Translations under genes and position numbers: made by a program | Notes under the pieces: model-generated | The model's input: the letters and a program-made list of their open reading frames with translations, nothing else | Database searches by the model: none | What the model was told of the DNA's origin: nothing | Source: Aegilops tauschii subsp. strangulata | Lineage: Eukaryota; Streptophyta; Magnoliopsida; Poales; Poaceae | NCBI RefSeq assembly: GCF_002575655.3 | Contig: NC_053035.3 | Location: 503,966,601-504,030,600, forward strand | Direction of reading: 5' to 3' | Length of the DNA: 64,000 nt | Part shown: in pieces, positions 1 through 12,838 of the stretch | Position numbering within the stretch: the first letter of the stretch is position 1 | Layout of the letters: each line of letters opens with the position of its first letter

Positions 1-1824
1 CTCCCAATGATCCTGTGCAGCCTAGTGCTCCCGAAAGTCTTGTCTGCCTGCATTATGGTTAAATCCATATGTTCGGCAATATTCATTGACATCTGTTGTC
101 CTTGTCATCCTGAGCCTATTGATTCAATATGTTGCATTGCTCGCAATCATCAGTCAAACCCTGAAATTTGACCTTCCTGCTCATATGTCATTTTGGACAT
201 GAGTTGGATCTCGGCCAATCATGTTGTAATTGATTGTCCACCTAGTTCCCTTCAACTTGAACATCGAAATTATTCAGCTGCTTCTATAATCCGATGCCTT
301 TGCACTATTTCTTCTTCTGGTTGAGCATTGTTACTCACATCAGATTCTTTGTGGTCAGCCATATCCTTTGGTGGATTATTATCTGACTGTTCCTGCCTAT
401 TCTCAAATCCTTGAGTTCTCCCCCTGATACATAATGCCTTTGATAAATTGTATCATCTGCTTATTGTCAACCATGCTCTGCTATTGAGCTGATGTTATAT
501 GCTCTGGAACTTAGTGGTATATGTTCCTAAGATACCCCTACGGGTTGAACCTATGCCTTCCTTAATCCATGTGAACCCGAGAGTTTTCACGAGTCATACT
601 CTTCTGGTGTCTTGCCAGATAACATTTCAACACTACAAATTCATTGAACGCGAGAAGTGAATGAAAGGTTATGCATTGGAGATGTGGGAGTCGACCTTCA
701 ACTTTGTGTTCATGCCCATGGAAACGATGTAGATCTTATCATGGAAGCTTCTCGTAACAATAATTATTCCCTTGGTATAATTTGATCTTGTATCTGTGAT
801 TTTGGCCTTTGCAATCGTGGTTCCAACCAAGATTGTCTTCTTTGATCCCCTTTCTTGGACAAGTTGAAGTGCTTGCCTTCTGCATATCAATACACATGTC
901 CAAACTCTAATATGGTCTACCTTCGAGTATTACCCTTGGTATCTCGAGAATATGAAAAAACTGAGTTGCTTCCTATGAATATTCATCTAGTATTACTTCT
1001 CATCGATTTCAGATTTTCCCCCGGGTTCTGAGTTATCAGTCACTCGAGAATGTCGATAAGAGAATCGATCCCGCACTCCGATTCAACAACTCTTAAGTAA
1101 TTTTCACTCCTTACGAGTTTAATAATCCTTCCTAGCCTGATCGGCTATATCATTATCGTGATAAATTTTAACTGTGCTACCTGATCCTTCTTCCCGGAGC
1201 ACAATTTTCGACGATGAGCTAAGCCTACATCGATTTTCCTCGTCATATCATTTTGTCTTGAATAGCAAGCTTAATTTCGAGTTTGTGTCGTACCCGTGGT
1301 TCCAATAACCTTTCGCTTCATCATTCCTTTGACTTGATGTCATCGCCGATCGATTACATCTTCCTGAAATCTCTCGACAATTGTGTCGTGCTCGTCAACA
1401 TTCTGAGCTCTTCCAACATATCAATCAAATTCGTGGTGAGAAATACCATCCTTGACCTTCGATAATTTGAGTTATCATCGACACCCCCCCCCATGTCTCC
1501 TTTCCAACACATGTTTGATCATGTCTTGGTTATACCTTGGACTCCTTGCTATTCCTGCAATTGTTCCTTGAGTATTTCTTGTGATCTTCAACTCTAACCC
1601 CTACTTGTAACACCATGTTAATGGTACCTCGAAGCATGACTGAGGTATTCTGCATATAAACAAGAACATTGGAAGCACATTGTCGAATGTTTCTTGATCT
1701 ATTATCCAAACACCGTTGTATGGGTAATATCATGATTCTTCCCTCGCCCCCTTTATCTAAATGCTTTTGAACTTGCTGTCATATCATGTATATCCTGCTC
1801 CACTTCCCCCTTGGGAAGGATTTA
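1..1824. mobile_element. Non-coding internal part of a large gypsy-type element (inferred)
   Basis: No convincing protein-coding frame is visible; the short ORFs lack recognisable domains. The stretch resembles 20791-21325 in composition (T/C-rich, many TCGAGA-like words) and lies to the left of a Sabrina-type insertion. The simplest reading is that both stretches are non-coding internal sequence of the element whose long 3' LTR starts at 21326, split by later insertions. No direct overlap between the two pieces proves this, so the assignment is inference. Confidence 0.35.
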
Positions 1825-3402
1825 TGATACGTCTCCAATGTATCTATAATTTTTATTGTTCCATGCTATTATATTACCCGTTTTGGATGATTATGGGCTT
1901 TACTTTACACTTTTATATCATTTTTGGGACTAACCTACTAACCGGAGGCCCAGCCCGAATTGTTGTATTTTTTTGCCTATTTCAGTGTTTCAAAGAAAAG
2001 GAATATCAAACGGAGTCCAAACGGAATGAAACCTTCGGGAGCGATCTTTTTGGAACAAACGTGATCCAGAGGACTTGGAGTGCAAGTCCAGAAATGATCG
2101 AGGCGGCCACAAGGGTGGAGGGCGCCCCCGCCCCCTACTGGGCGCGCCCCCTGTCTCATGGGCCCCTCGAGCGTCCACCGACCTACTTCTTCCTCCTATA
2201 TATACCCACGTACCCCGAAAACATCAGGGGAGCCCACGAAAAACTATTTCCACCGTCGTAACCTTCTGTATCCGCGAGATCCCATCTTGGAGCCTTTGCC
2301 GGCGCTCCGCCGGAGGGGGAGTCGATCACGGAGGGCTTCTACATCAACACCATAGCCCTTCTGATGAGTTGTGAGTAGTTTACCACAGACCTTCGGGTCC
2401 ATAGTTATTAGCTAGATGGCTTCTTCTCTCTCTTTGAATCTCAATACAAAGCTCTCCTCGATCTTCTTGGAGATCTATTCGATGTAACTCTTTTTGCGGT
2501 GTGTTTGTCGAGATCCGATGAATTATGGGTTTATGATCAAGTTTATCTATGAGAAATATTTGAATCTCCTCTGAATTCTTTTATGTGTGATTAAGTTATC
2601 TTTGCAAGTCTCTTTGAATTATGAGTTTGGTTTGGCCTACTAGATTGATCTTTCTTGCAATGGGAGAAGTGCTTAGCTTTGGGTTCAATCTTGCGGTGTC
2701 CATTCCCAGTGACAGCAGGGGCAGCAAGGCACGTATTGTATTGTTGCCATCGAGGATAAAAAGTTGGGGTTTATATCATATTGCATGAGTTTATCCCTCT
2801 ACATCATGTCATCTTTCTTAATGCGTTACTCTGTTCTTTATGAACTTAATACTCTAGATGCATGCTAGATAGCGGTCGATGTGTGGAGTAATAGTAGTAG
2901 ATGCAGGCAGGAGTCGGTCTACTTGTCACGGACGTGATGCCTATATACATGATCATGCCTAGATAATCTCATAATTATTCGCTTTTCTATCAATTGCTAG
3001 ACAGTAATTTGTTCACCCACCGTAATACTTATGCTATCTTGAGAGAAGCCACTAGTGAAACCTATGGCCCCCGGGTCTATCTTTTATCATATAAATTTGC
3101 CATCTACTTTTATTTGTATCTTTACTTTTCTTATCTATATCATAAAAATACCAAAAATATATTTATCTTATCATATTATCTCTATCAGATCTCACTTTCG
3201 CAAGTGGCCGTGAAGGGATTGACAACCCCTTTTATTGCGTTGGTTGCGAGCTCTTGTTTGTTTGTGTAGGTGCGTGGGAATTTTGAGGAGCCTCCTACTG
3301 GATTGATACCTTGGTTCTCAAAACTGAGGGAAATACTTACGCTACTGTGCTGCATCACCCTTTCCTCTTCAAGGAAAATCAACGCAAGCTCAAGAAGTAG
3401 CA
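1825..3402 (+). repeat. 5' LTR of the Sabrina-type element
   Basis: Starts TGATACGTCTCC and ends AGTAGCA. It matches 8535-10107 along its length. A TATA-like TATATATACCC lies near 2200, in the usual core-promoter position for this LTR type. Confidence 0.88.
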
Positions 3403-3413
3403 AGAAGGATTTC

Positions 3414-3431
3414 TGGCGCCGTTGCCGGGGA
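3414..3431 (+). other. Primer-binding site, tRNA-Asp type
   Basis: TGGCGCCGTTGCCGGGGA lies 11 bases after the 5' LTR. It is complementary to the 3' end of plant tRNA-Asp, the primer usual for Athila-like gypsy elements. It fixes the element's orientation as plus. Confidence 0.85.
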
Positions 3432-3625
3432 GGTATTCGCTCAAGTCAAGACATACCAAGTACCCATCACAAACTCATCTCCCTCGCACTTACATTATTT
3501 GCCATTTGCCTCTCGTTTTCCTCTCCCCCACTTCACCCTTGCCGTTTTATTTGCCCTCTTTTTCCCAATCTCCTCTCTATTTCCCTTGCCTTTTTGTTTG
3601 CTTGTGTGTTGGATTGCTTGTCGCC

Positions 3626-5655
3626 ATGGCGCAAGATAATACCAAATTGTGTGACTTTTCGAATACCAATAATAATGATTTCCTTAGTACTCCGATTGCT
3701 CCTCTTAATGATGCTGAGTCTTCTTAAATCAATGTTGCTTTGCTTAATCTTGTTATGAAAGATCAATTCTCCGGCCTTCCTAGTGAAGATGCCGCTACCC
3801 ATCTAAACAACTTTGTTGATTTGTGTGAAATGCAAAAGAAGAAAGATACGGATAATGATATTGTTAAATTGAAGTTATTTCCGTTTTCACTTAGAGATCG
3901 TGCTAAAGTTTGGTTTTCGTCTTTGCCTAAAAATACTATTGGTTCGTGGAATAAGTGCAAAGATGCTTTTATCTCTAAGTATTTTCCTCCCGCTAAGATC
4001 ATCTCTCTTAGGAACGATATTATGAATTTTAAACAACTTGATCATGAGCATGTTGCCCAATCTTGGGAAAGAATGAAATTGATGATTCGCAATTGCCCTA
4101 CTCATGGTTTGAATTTATGGATGATCATACAAAAATTTTATGCCGGCTTGAACTTTGCTTCTAGAAATCTTTTAGATTCGGCCACAGGAGGCACGTTTAT
4201 GTAAATCACCTTAGGAGAAGCTACCAAACTCCTTGATAATATTATGGCTAATTATTCTCAATGGCACACCGAAAGATCTACTAGTAAGAAAGTGCATGTT
4301 ATAGAAGAAATTAATGTTTTGAGTGGAAAGATGGATGAACTTATGAAATTGTTTGCTACTAAGAATGCTTCTATTAATCCCAATGATATGCCTTTGTCTA
4401 CTTTGATTGAGAATAATAATGAATCTATGGATGTGAATTTTGTCGGTAGGAATAATTTTGGTAACAATGCTTATAGAGGAAACTTTAATCCTAGACCATT
4501 CCCTAGTAATTTCTCTAATAATTATGGAAATTCCTACAATAATTCTTATGGTAATTTTAATAAGATGCCCTCTGATTTTGAGAATAGTGTGAAATAATTT
4601 ATGATCTCTCAAAAGAATTTTAATGCCATGCTTGAAGAAAAATTACTTAAGTTTATGATTTGGCTAGGAACGTCGATAGACTTTCGCTTGATGTTGATTC
4701 TTTAAAACTAAGATCTACTCCTCCTAAGCATGATATCAATGAGTCCCTCAAGGCTATGAGAATTTCCATTGATGAATGCAAAGAAAGAACCGCTAAATTG
4801 CGTGCTAAGAAAGATTGCTTTGTAAAGGCGTGTTCTTCTAGTTTCCATGAAAATATTGATGAAGATCTAAAAGTTATTGATGTGTCCCCTATTAGATCCT
4901 TGTTTTGCAATATGAATCTTAATAATGATGGGACCGGAGATGAGTCAACTTTAGTTAAAAGGCGTCCCAATGATTCGGAGTTTTTAGATCTTGATGCTAA
5001 ATTTGGTAAAAGTGGGATTGGCGAGGTCAAGACTTTAAATAGCATTGAACCCACTATTTTGGATTTCAAGGAATTTAATTATGATAATTGTTCTTTAAAA
5101 TATTGTATTTCCTTGTTGCAATCCGTTGTGAATTCTCCTCATGCTTATAGTCAAAATAAAGCTTTTACCAAACATATTGTTGATGCCTTGACGCAATCTT
5201 ATGATGAAAAACTTAATTTGGAAGTTTCTATACCTAGAAAACTTTATGATGAATGGGAACCTACTATAAAGATTAAAATTAAAGATCATGAGTGTTATGC
5301 TTTATGTGATTTGGGTGCTAGTGTTTCCATGATCCCAAAAACTTTATGTGATATTCTAGGTTTCCATAATCTTGATGATTGCTCTTTAAATTTGCACCTT
5401 GCGGATTCCACTATTAAAAAGCCTATGGGACGAATCATTCTTGACATAGATTGCAATCTTTCATGTCCTATTATTCTTGGTAGACCTTTCCTTAGAACGA
5501 TTGGTGCAATTATTGATATGAAGGAAGGGAATATTAGATTCCAATTTACATTAAGGAAAGGCATGGAGCACTTTCCAAGAAATAAAGTTAAATTACCTTA
5601 TGAATCTATCATGAGAGCTACTTATGAATTGAGTGTCAAAGATGGCACCACTTAG
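3626..5655 (+). pseudogene. gag: Degenerate gag with protease-like domain (Athila-type)
   Basis: Gag is the structural protein that packages element RNA. The frame opens at ATG 3626 and is interrupted by in-frame stops at 3725-3727, 4202-4204 and 4595-4597. It then shifts to a different frame, which stays open from 4660 to 5653. The part at 3740-4200 has the retrotransposon gag signature, with a segment reading LRDRAKVWFSSL followed by KYFPP. Asn/Tyr-rich sequence follows near 4440-4570. The last open part carries a retropepsin-like core, DLGASVSMIP from 5308, and a later ILGRPFL motif. No CCHC knuckle and no polymerase follow. The stops and frameshift make it non-functional as read. Confidence 0.8.
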
Positions 5656-8534
5656 ATCTATCCTTGCTTTTATGCCTAGCTAGGGGCGTTAAACGATAGC
5701 GCTAGTTGGGAGGCAACCCAATTTTCTTTGTGTTTTTTGTTTTTGCTTCTGTTTAGTAATAAATTTTTCATATACCTTATGTTTAGATGTTTTTTTATGT
5801 TTTAATTAGTGTTTGTGCCAAGTTAAACCTATAGGATCTTCTTGGATGATAACTATTTGATCTTGCTGAAAATTCCAGAAACTTTCTGTTCACGAAACAA
5901 ATTGTTTAAAATCACCAGAACGTGATAAAATACTGATTCCAATTGCAGTAGATCAATAAACAAATTATCTAGATCTTCCTATTTTGGTAGAAGTTTTTGA
6001 GTTCCAGAAGTTTGCGTTAGTTACAGATTACTACAAACTGTTCTGTTTTTGACAGATTCTGTTTTTCGTGTGTTGTTTGCTTATTTTGATGAATCTATGG
6101 CTAGTAAGATAGTTTATAAACCATAGAGAAGTTGGAATAAAGTAGGTTTAACACCAATATAAATAAATAATGAGTTCATTACAGTACCTTGAAGTGGTGT
6201 TTTGTTTTCTTTCGCTAACAGAGCTTACGAGATTTCTGTTGAGTTTTGTGTTGTGAAGTTTTCAAGTTTTGGGTAAAGATTTGATGGATTATGGAACAAG
6301 GAGTGGCAAGAGCCTAAGCTTGGGGATGCCCATGGCACCCCAAGATATTCAAGAATAGCCAAAATCCTAAGCTTGGGGATGCCCCGGGAAGGCATCCCCT
6401 CTTTTGTCTTCGTCTATCGGTAACTTTACTTGGAGCTATATTTTTATTCACCACATGATATGTGTTTTGCTTGGAGCGTCTTGTATGATATTAGTCTTTG
6501 CTTTTTAGATCACCACAATCATCCTTGCTGTACACACCTTTTGGGAGAAACCCGCTTGATTGAAATTGATTAGAATACTCTTTGTGCTTCACTTATATCT
6601 TTTGAGCTAGATAGTTTTGCTCTATATGCTTCACTTATATTTTTTAGAGCACGGCGGTGGTTTAATTTTGAACAAATTGTTAATCTCTCGTGCTTCACTT
6701 ATATTATTTTGAGAGTCTTCTAGAACAGCATGGTATTTGCTATGGTTATAAAATTGGTCCTAGAATGATGGGCATCCAAGTTGAGTATAATAAAAACTAT
6801 CATAGGAAGTGAATTGGATGCTATGATCAATTTGATACTTGATAATTGTTTTGAGATATGGAGGTAGTAATATTAGAGTCATGCTAGTTGGGTAATTGTG
6901 AATTTAAAGAATGCTTGTGTTGAAGCTGGCAAGTCCCATAGCATGCACGTATGGTAAAAGTTGTGTAACAAATTTGAAACATGAGGTGTTCTTAGATTGT
7001 GCATCCTTCTGAGTGGCGGTCGGGGACGAGCGATGGTCTTTTCCTACCAATCTATACCCCTAGGAGCATGCGCGTAGTGCTTAGGTTTTTGATGACTTGT
7101 AGATTTTTGCAATAAGTATATGAGTTCTTTTGACTAATGTTGAGTCCATGGATTATACGCACTCTTACCCTTCCATCATTGCTAGCCTCTTCGGTATCGT
7201 GCATTGCCCTTTCTCACCTTGAGAGTTGGTGCAAACTTCGCTGGTGCATCCAAACCCCGTGATATGATACGCTCTATCACACATAAACTTCCTTATATCT
7301 TCCTCAAAACAGCCACCATACCTACCTATTATGGCATTTCCATAGCCATTCCGAGATATATTGCCATGCAACTTTCCACCGTTCCGTTCATCATCATGAC
7401 ACGTATCATCATTGTCATATTGCCTTGCATGATCATGTAGTTGACATCGTATTTGTGGCAAAGCCACCATGCATAATTTTTCATACATGTCACTCTTGAT
7501 TCATTGCCCATCCCGGTACACTGTCGGAGGCATTCATATAGAGTCATATCTTGTTCTAGTTTTGAGTTGTAATTCATGAGTTGTAAATAAATAGAAGTGT
7601 GATGATCATCATTATTAGAGCATTGTCCCCAAAAGAAAAAGAAAAGGAAAAAGAAAAAAAGGAAAGGCCAAAAAGAAAAAAAAGAAAGGCCCAAAAAAAG
7701 AAAGAAAAAAAGGGAAAAAGGAAAAAAGGAAAATAAAATAAAAGGGGGCAATGTTACTATCCTTTTCCACACTTGTGCTTCAAAGTAGCACCATGTTCTT
7801 CATATAGAGAGTCTCATATGTTATTACTTTCATATACTAGTGGGAATTTTTCATTATAGAACTTGGCTTGCATATTCCTACGATGGGCTTCCTCAAAATG
7901 CCCTAGGTCTTCGTAAGCAAGCAAGTTGGATGCACACCCACTTAGTTTCTTTTGTTGAGCTTTCATACGTTTATAGCTCTAAGTGCATCCGTTGCATGGC
8001 AATCCCTACTCCTCATGTTGACATCAATTGATGGGCATCTCCATAGCCCGTTGATTATCCTCGTCAATGTGAGACTTTATCTTTTTTGTCTTCTCCACAC
8101 AATCCCTATCATCATAATCTATTCCACCCATAGTGCTATGTCCATGGCTCACGCTCATGTATTGCGTGAAAGTTGAAAGAGTTTGAGACTGCTTTAAGTA
8201 TGAAACAATTGCTTGGCTTGTCACCGGGGGTGTGCAAGATGGGAGCATTTTGTGTGAAGAAAATGAAGCATGACCTAACTATATGATTTTGTAGGGATGA
8301 ACTTTCTTTAGCCATGTTATTTTGAGAAGACATGATTGCTTTGTTAGTATGCTCGAAGTATTACTATTTCTTATGTCAATATGAACTTTTATTTTGAATC
8401 ATTTGGATCTGAACATTCATGCCACAATAAAGAAAATTACATTGAGAATTATGCTAGGTAGCATTCCACATCAAAAATTCTGTTTTTATCATTTACCTAC
8501 TCGAGGACGAGCAGGAAATAAGCTTGGGGATGCT
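5656..8534 (+). other. Non-coding 3' internal region of the Sabrina-type element
   Basis: There are 2.9 kb without a credible coding frame between the protease remnant and the 3' LTR. It contains the paired phrase AAGCTTGGGGATGCC (near 6315 and 6370) typical of this family, a long purine tract at 7631-7749, and a purine-rich AAGCTTGGGGATG just before the 3' LTR that would act as the polypurine tract. The region is where pol would lie in an autonomous relative. Confidence 0.75.
7631..7749 (+). repeat. Near-pure A/G tract
   Basis: About 119 bases made almost entirely of A and G on the plus strand, with a few C and T interruptions. It consists of AAAAG/AAAGG-type words and lies inside the non-coding region of the Sabrina-type element. 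It looks like simple-sequence expansion. Confidence 0.8.
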
Positions 8535-10107
8535 TGATACGTCTCCAACGTATCTATAATTTTTTATTGTTTTATGCTATTATATTGCCCATTTTGGATG
8601 TTTATGGGCTTTACTTTACACTTTTATATCATTTTTGGGACTAACCTACTAACCGGAGGCCCAGCCCGAATTGCTATTTTTTTGCCTATTTCAGTGTTTC
8701 GAAGAAAAGGAATATCAACCGGAGTCCAAACGGAATGAAACCTTGGGGAGCGATCTTTTTGGCACAAATGTGATCCAGAGGACTTGGAGTGCAAGTCAAG
8801 AAATGATCGAGGCGGCCACGAGGGTGGAGGGCGCCCCCCCCCCACTGGGCGCGCCCCCTGTCTCGTAGGCCCCTCGAGCGTCCACTGACCTACTTCTTCC
8901 TCCTATATATACCCACGTACCCCGAAAACATCAGGGGAGCCCATGAAAAACTATTTCCACCGCCGTAACCTTCTGTATCCGCGAGATCCCATCTTGGAGC
9001 CTTCGCCGGCGCTCCGCCGGAGGGGGAGTCGATCACGGAGGGCTTCTACATCAACACCATAGCCCTTCCGATGAGTTGTGAGTAGTTTACCACAGACCTT
9101 CGGGTCCATAGTTATTAGCTAGATGGCTTCTTCTCTCTCTTTGAATCTCAATACAAAGTTCTCCTCGATCTTCTTGGAGATCTATTCGATGTAACTCTTT
9201 TTGCGGTGTGTTTGTCGAGATCCGATGAATTGTGGGTTTACGATCAAGTTTATCTATGAGAAATATTTGAATCTCCTCTGAATTCTTTTATGTGTGATTA
9301 AGTTATCTTTGCAAGTCTCTTCGAATTATGAGTTTGGTTTGGCCTACTAGATTGATCTTTTTGCAATGGGAGAAGTGCTTAGCTTTGGGTTCAATCTTGC
9401 GGTGTCCTTTCCCAGTGACAGCAGGGGCAGCAAGGCACGTATTGTATTGTTGCCATCGAGGATAAAAAGATGGGGTTTATATCATATTGCATGAGTTTAT
9501 CCCTCTACATCATGTCATCTTTCTTAATGCGTTACTCTGTTCTTTATGAACTTAATACTCTAGATGCATGCTGGATAGCGGTCGATGTGTGGAGTAATAG
9601 TAGTAGATGCGGGCAGGAGTCGGTCTACTTGTCACGGACGTGATGCCTATATACATGATCATGCCTAGATAATCTCATAATTATTCGCTTTTCTATCAAT
9701 TGCTCGACAGTAATTTGTTCACCCACCGTAATACTTATGCTATCTTGAGAGAAGCCACTAGTGAAACCTATGGCCCCCGGGTCTATCTTTTATCATATAA
9801 GTTTGCCATCTACTTTTATTTGTATCTTTACTTTTCTTATCTATATCATAAAAATACCAAAAATATATTTATCTTAACATATTATCTCTATCAGATCTCA
9901 CTTCCGCAAGTGGCCGTGAAGGGATTGACAACCCCTTTATTGTGTTGGTTGCGAGTTCTTGTTTGTTTGTGTAGGTGCGTGGGACTTTTGAGGAGCCTCC
10001 TACTGGATTGATACCTTGGTTCTCAAAACTGAGGGAAATACTTACGCTACTGTGCTGCATCACCCTTTCCTCTTCAAGGAAAACCAACGCAAACTCAAGA
10101 AGTAGCA
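8535..10107 (+). repeat. 3' LTR of the Sabrina-type element
   Basis: Starts TGATACGTCTCCAACG and ends AAGTAGCA. It is the partner of 1825-3402 with scattered substitutions and small indels. It is followed by 14 bases (10108-10121) before the next element. Confidence 0.88.
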
Positions 10108-10121
10108 ATATACTCCCAATT

Positions 10122-12727
10122 TGTAACATCCCAAATTTTCAATTTGGTATGTTATACATAGATCATCATTGCATATCATGTTTTATTGCATTTTGAAAAA
10201 TCCTCGATAAATCCTAAGCAACTCAAGGACCCTCGGAGAGAGTTGGGGATTTTCTCGAATTTTCATATTTGATTTTCATCAAATAATAAGACGAGGATTT
10301 TGGATCTAATTATTTTCTCTTCAGAAAAATATTTCATTTTAAAAATAAACGAGAGGAGAAAATATTACTTCTCCAAAACAATTGAAATACCGGAGGAAAA
10401 GTGTTAAAATCATTTATTGGAATTTATTCGGATTTTATCTGCAAATTTAATTGCATTAAAAAAATATTGCATGTTTTCAAAAATTTATTTTGTGTTAAAA
10501 AAATGTCCACCCTATTCTAGATTTTCTAACTAGACGGGGAAAATTTGTTTTATCTTTTTTGGATTTTTATTTATTTTTCTACGAATAATTTTCCACGGAA
10601 CGTTTTTTAAATAAAAAAACGCGCGCCGCCCTACTAGGCCGAGCCCAGCCGGGCCAGGCCGCCGGCCCATTCCGCCCCGTCGTCCTCTCCGCGTACGGGA
10701 GCGCCGCCGCCGCCGTGTCCATGTTGGACACGGGAGAACCCCGCCGCCGCACCTTGCCCCTCCCCCAAGCTGCTGCCCCCCCCCCCCCCCCGAGCCCCGC
10801 ACCCCGTCGCCCTCGCCGGAGCAGCCGAGCCCGGCCGGAGCCCCGCCCCCGACGAGGTACTGCCCCGTTCGTTGCCGGTTTTCTTTAAAAAAACCCGTTC
10901 GTTTAAAAAACCCTAGATCGGTTTTTTTTCGGTTTTGTTATTTTGCGAACGTTCACCGAACCGTTCATTTTAACGAACGCGTTCGTCGGTTTTTCTCTGA
11001 TAACGAACGTCCGTTCTTTAACCGTTCGTCCGTTTTTCTTTTTCGTCGGATTTTCTGCGATTATCTCAGATTCGATTTCTGATCGAATCTTCGTTTCTGT
11101 TTAACTTCTCGCTCGTTTATCGGAATCAGGCGATTCAAACGCCTAGAGTTTCTTCTCGAAATTCTCTTTCCGTTTAACCTACTCAAACAAGTTTTGCTGC
11201 TATAAAATTTGACCTAGATCCAGATTAGTAAACGAAGCTTGTTTCTTTCGCAGTTTGACTTTCGTTGCTTCTTTCGAGTTGATTCTTTTTGCAAACCGGA
11301 GTTCTTAAGTTGAACTTTCTGTTTGGATCTTTTATTCGAGTTTTACCTATGCATTAGTTGAGTACTGATTGTCTGCTTGTTTGTTTGCGATAGAGTACCC
11401 GGAGTGTGCCGCTTGTTACTTCGAATCGCTAGGTTTTGCGGATCATCAGCAAGGCAAGTAACACTTTGATCATACCTTCCATACCCAGTTTTATTGCATT
11501 AGATCTTTTCCTTAAACAATTGCATGATTAGGATCTAATTAAATTGTGGGTATTGGGAAGTAGTTGAGGTAGTACCTATTACCTGTTTTATTATCAAACC
11601 CTTGGGAGTTACTTCTACGTTGCTATTATATTGCCATGCTATGCTCGTAGACGTGGATTGGGTTTGAGTGATATTCATGACAGATGTGAGATTTTAATAA
11701 TGGTTTACCTAAGGTGGCAACTAAAACTCACATCTGGGTGGATTGAGGCACCTGGAGAACCCAGTGTTGTCTGTTTGTATAAGGACCGCCACCCAGGCTC
11801 AAAGGGATCATAAGATTATTCATGCTAGAAACTTCCGTGTGCAGCCACAAGCTATTATGGGCTCTAGCATAGTTGAGTAGGTTACATGATCTCTTGAAGA
11901 GGTGGGCTAGCAGATGTAGGGAAAAGTAGGTGTACCGGTCCATCCAGAGTAAAGAGTGATTGTTTCTGAAAGACTGTGTCTCGGTCATCCGTTTCTCAAA
12001 CATCATGCAGTGCGAGAAATAAAGCGGAGGTGATCGAGTCTTGTGGGGAAAAGTGCGCAAACCTCTGGAGAGTGTACAAACTAATCATGGTTAGCCGTGT
12101 CCCCGGTTATGGACAGCTTGAGTATCTAGTACCTGGATTATCATTTGAATCTCATCACCATGTTACTTTTAATTAATATTGTTGGGTTATTGATGACACT
12201 TAATTGGGATTGAGTTGGAGGTACCTTCTCAATGTTTAACAACCACCATGATAGTTAAATAAAGATTATTCCTTTGTAGTAGGGAAAAATTGGCTTTTCG
12301 CAAAACTGTAACCATAGAGCTTTCCACTAGCCATATATGCATGTAGTATAGCATTATTATTGTTCATTATTCTCTATGTGTTACTTTGCCAGCATATTCT
12401 ATGTGCTGACCCGTTTTCGGGCTGCAACGTTTCATGTTGCAGACTTTTCAGACGACGAGTAAGGTGCCTTAGGTCGTGGTCTTATACTCAGTGATGCCGC
12501 TGGAGTTGATGGACTCACTTATCTTCCAAGTCTTCCGCTGTTATCGTTTTTAGATGGCCTTAAGCCATGTTTGTCATACTTAATCTCTTTGGAGATATTC
12601 GATGTAATAAGTGTGTGATTGCTACTCTGTTATAAATCCTCCATTTGTACTGTGCGTGTCAGCATTACTGATCCAGGGATGACACTGGTGCACAGCAGCA
12701 CAGACCATTTGAGGTCTGGTCGCTACA
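10122..12727 (+). repeat. 5' LTR of the Tekay-type element
   Basis: Starts TGTAACATCCCAAA and ends GGTCGCTACA, just before the primer site. It contains a C homopolymer near 10780 and a GC-rich block at 10620-10860. It matches 18168-20769 throughout. Confidence 0.88.
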
Positions 12728-12731
12728 AAGT

Positions 12732-12743
12732 TGGTATCAGAGC
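12732..12743 (+). other. Primer-binding site, initiator tRNA-Met type
   Basis: TGGTATCAGAGC lies 4 bases after the 5' LTR and is complementary to the 3' end of plant initiator tRNA-Met. After this the match to the tRNA stops. Confidence 0.85.
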
Positions 12744-12838
12744 ACACGCTGACTGTAGGACACGACCACTAAGCTTAAGCCCTAGAAAGCTTCTCTCTTC
12801 TCATTTCTGACCCCTCTCCACTTTCTACTCTTTTAGGA

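Larger units (their letters stand above)
1825..10107 (+). mobile_element. Sabrina/WHAM-type non-autonomous gypsy (Athila-like) LTR retrotransposon
   Basis: This is a complete element of 8283 bp with two LTRs of 1578 and 1573 bp, both starting TGATACGTCTCCAA and ending AAGTAGCA. The primer site matches the 3' end of tRNA-Asp, as in Athila-type elements. The only coding remnant is gag plus a protease-like domain; reverse transcriptase, RNase H and integrase are absent, so it would depend on enzymes from a relative. The left flank ATTTA (1820-1824) and the right flank ATATA (10108-10112) differ at one base and may be a mutated 5-bp target duplication. In roughly the first 240 aligned LTR bases I count about 13 differences, which suggests a moderately old insertion. 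The family name is from recognition of the LTR. Confidence 0.85.

Noticed and set aside
669..890. 73-residue minus-strand ORF
   Set aside because: No domain, no homologous continuation on either side, and it lies in apparently non-coding element DNA.
7329..7772. 147-residue minus-strand ORF with a phenylalanine-rich start
   Set aside because: The Phe/Leu-rich part is the complement of the purine tract; it lies within the non-coding part of the Sabrina-type element.
10530..10802. 90-residue minus-strand Gly/Arg-rich ORF, also at 18653-18844
   Set aside because: Produced by a C homopolymer and GC-rich LTR sequence; its length changes between the two LTR copies.
12732..12743. tRNA-like sequence
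   Set aside because: It is a primer-binding site complementary to the 3' end of a tRNA; no cloverleaf surrounds it. The same applies to 3414-3431, 31983-31996 and 57205-57222.
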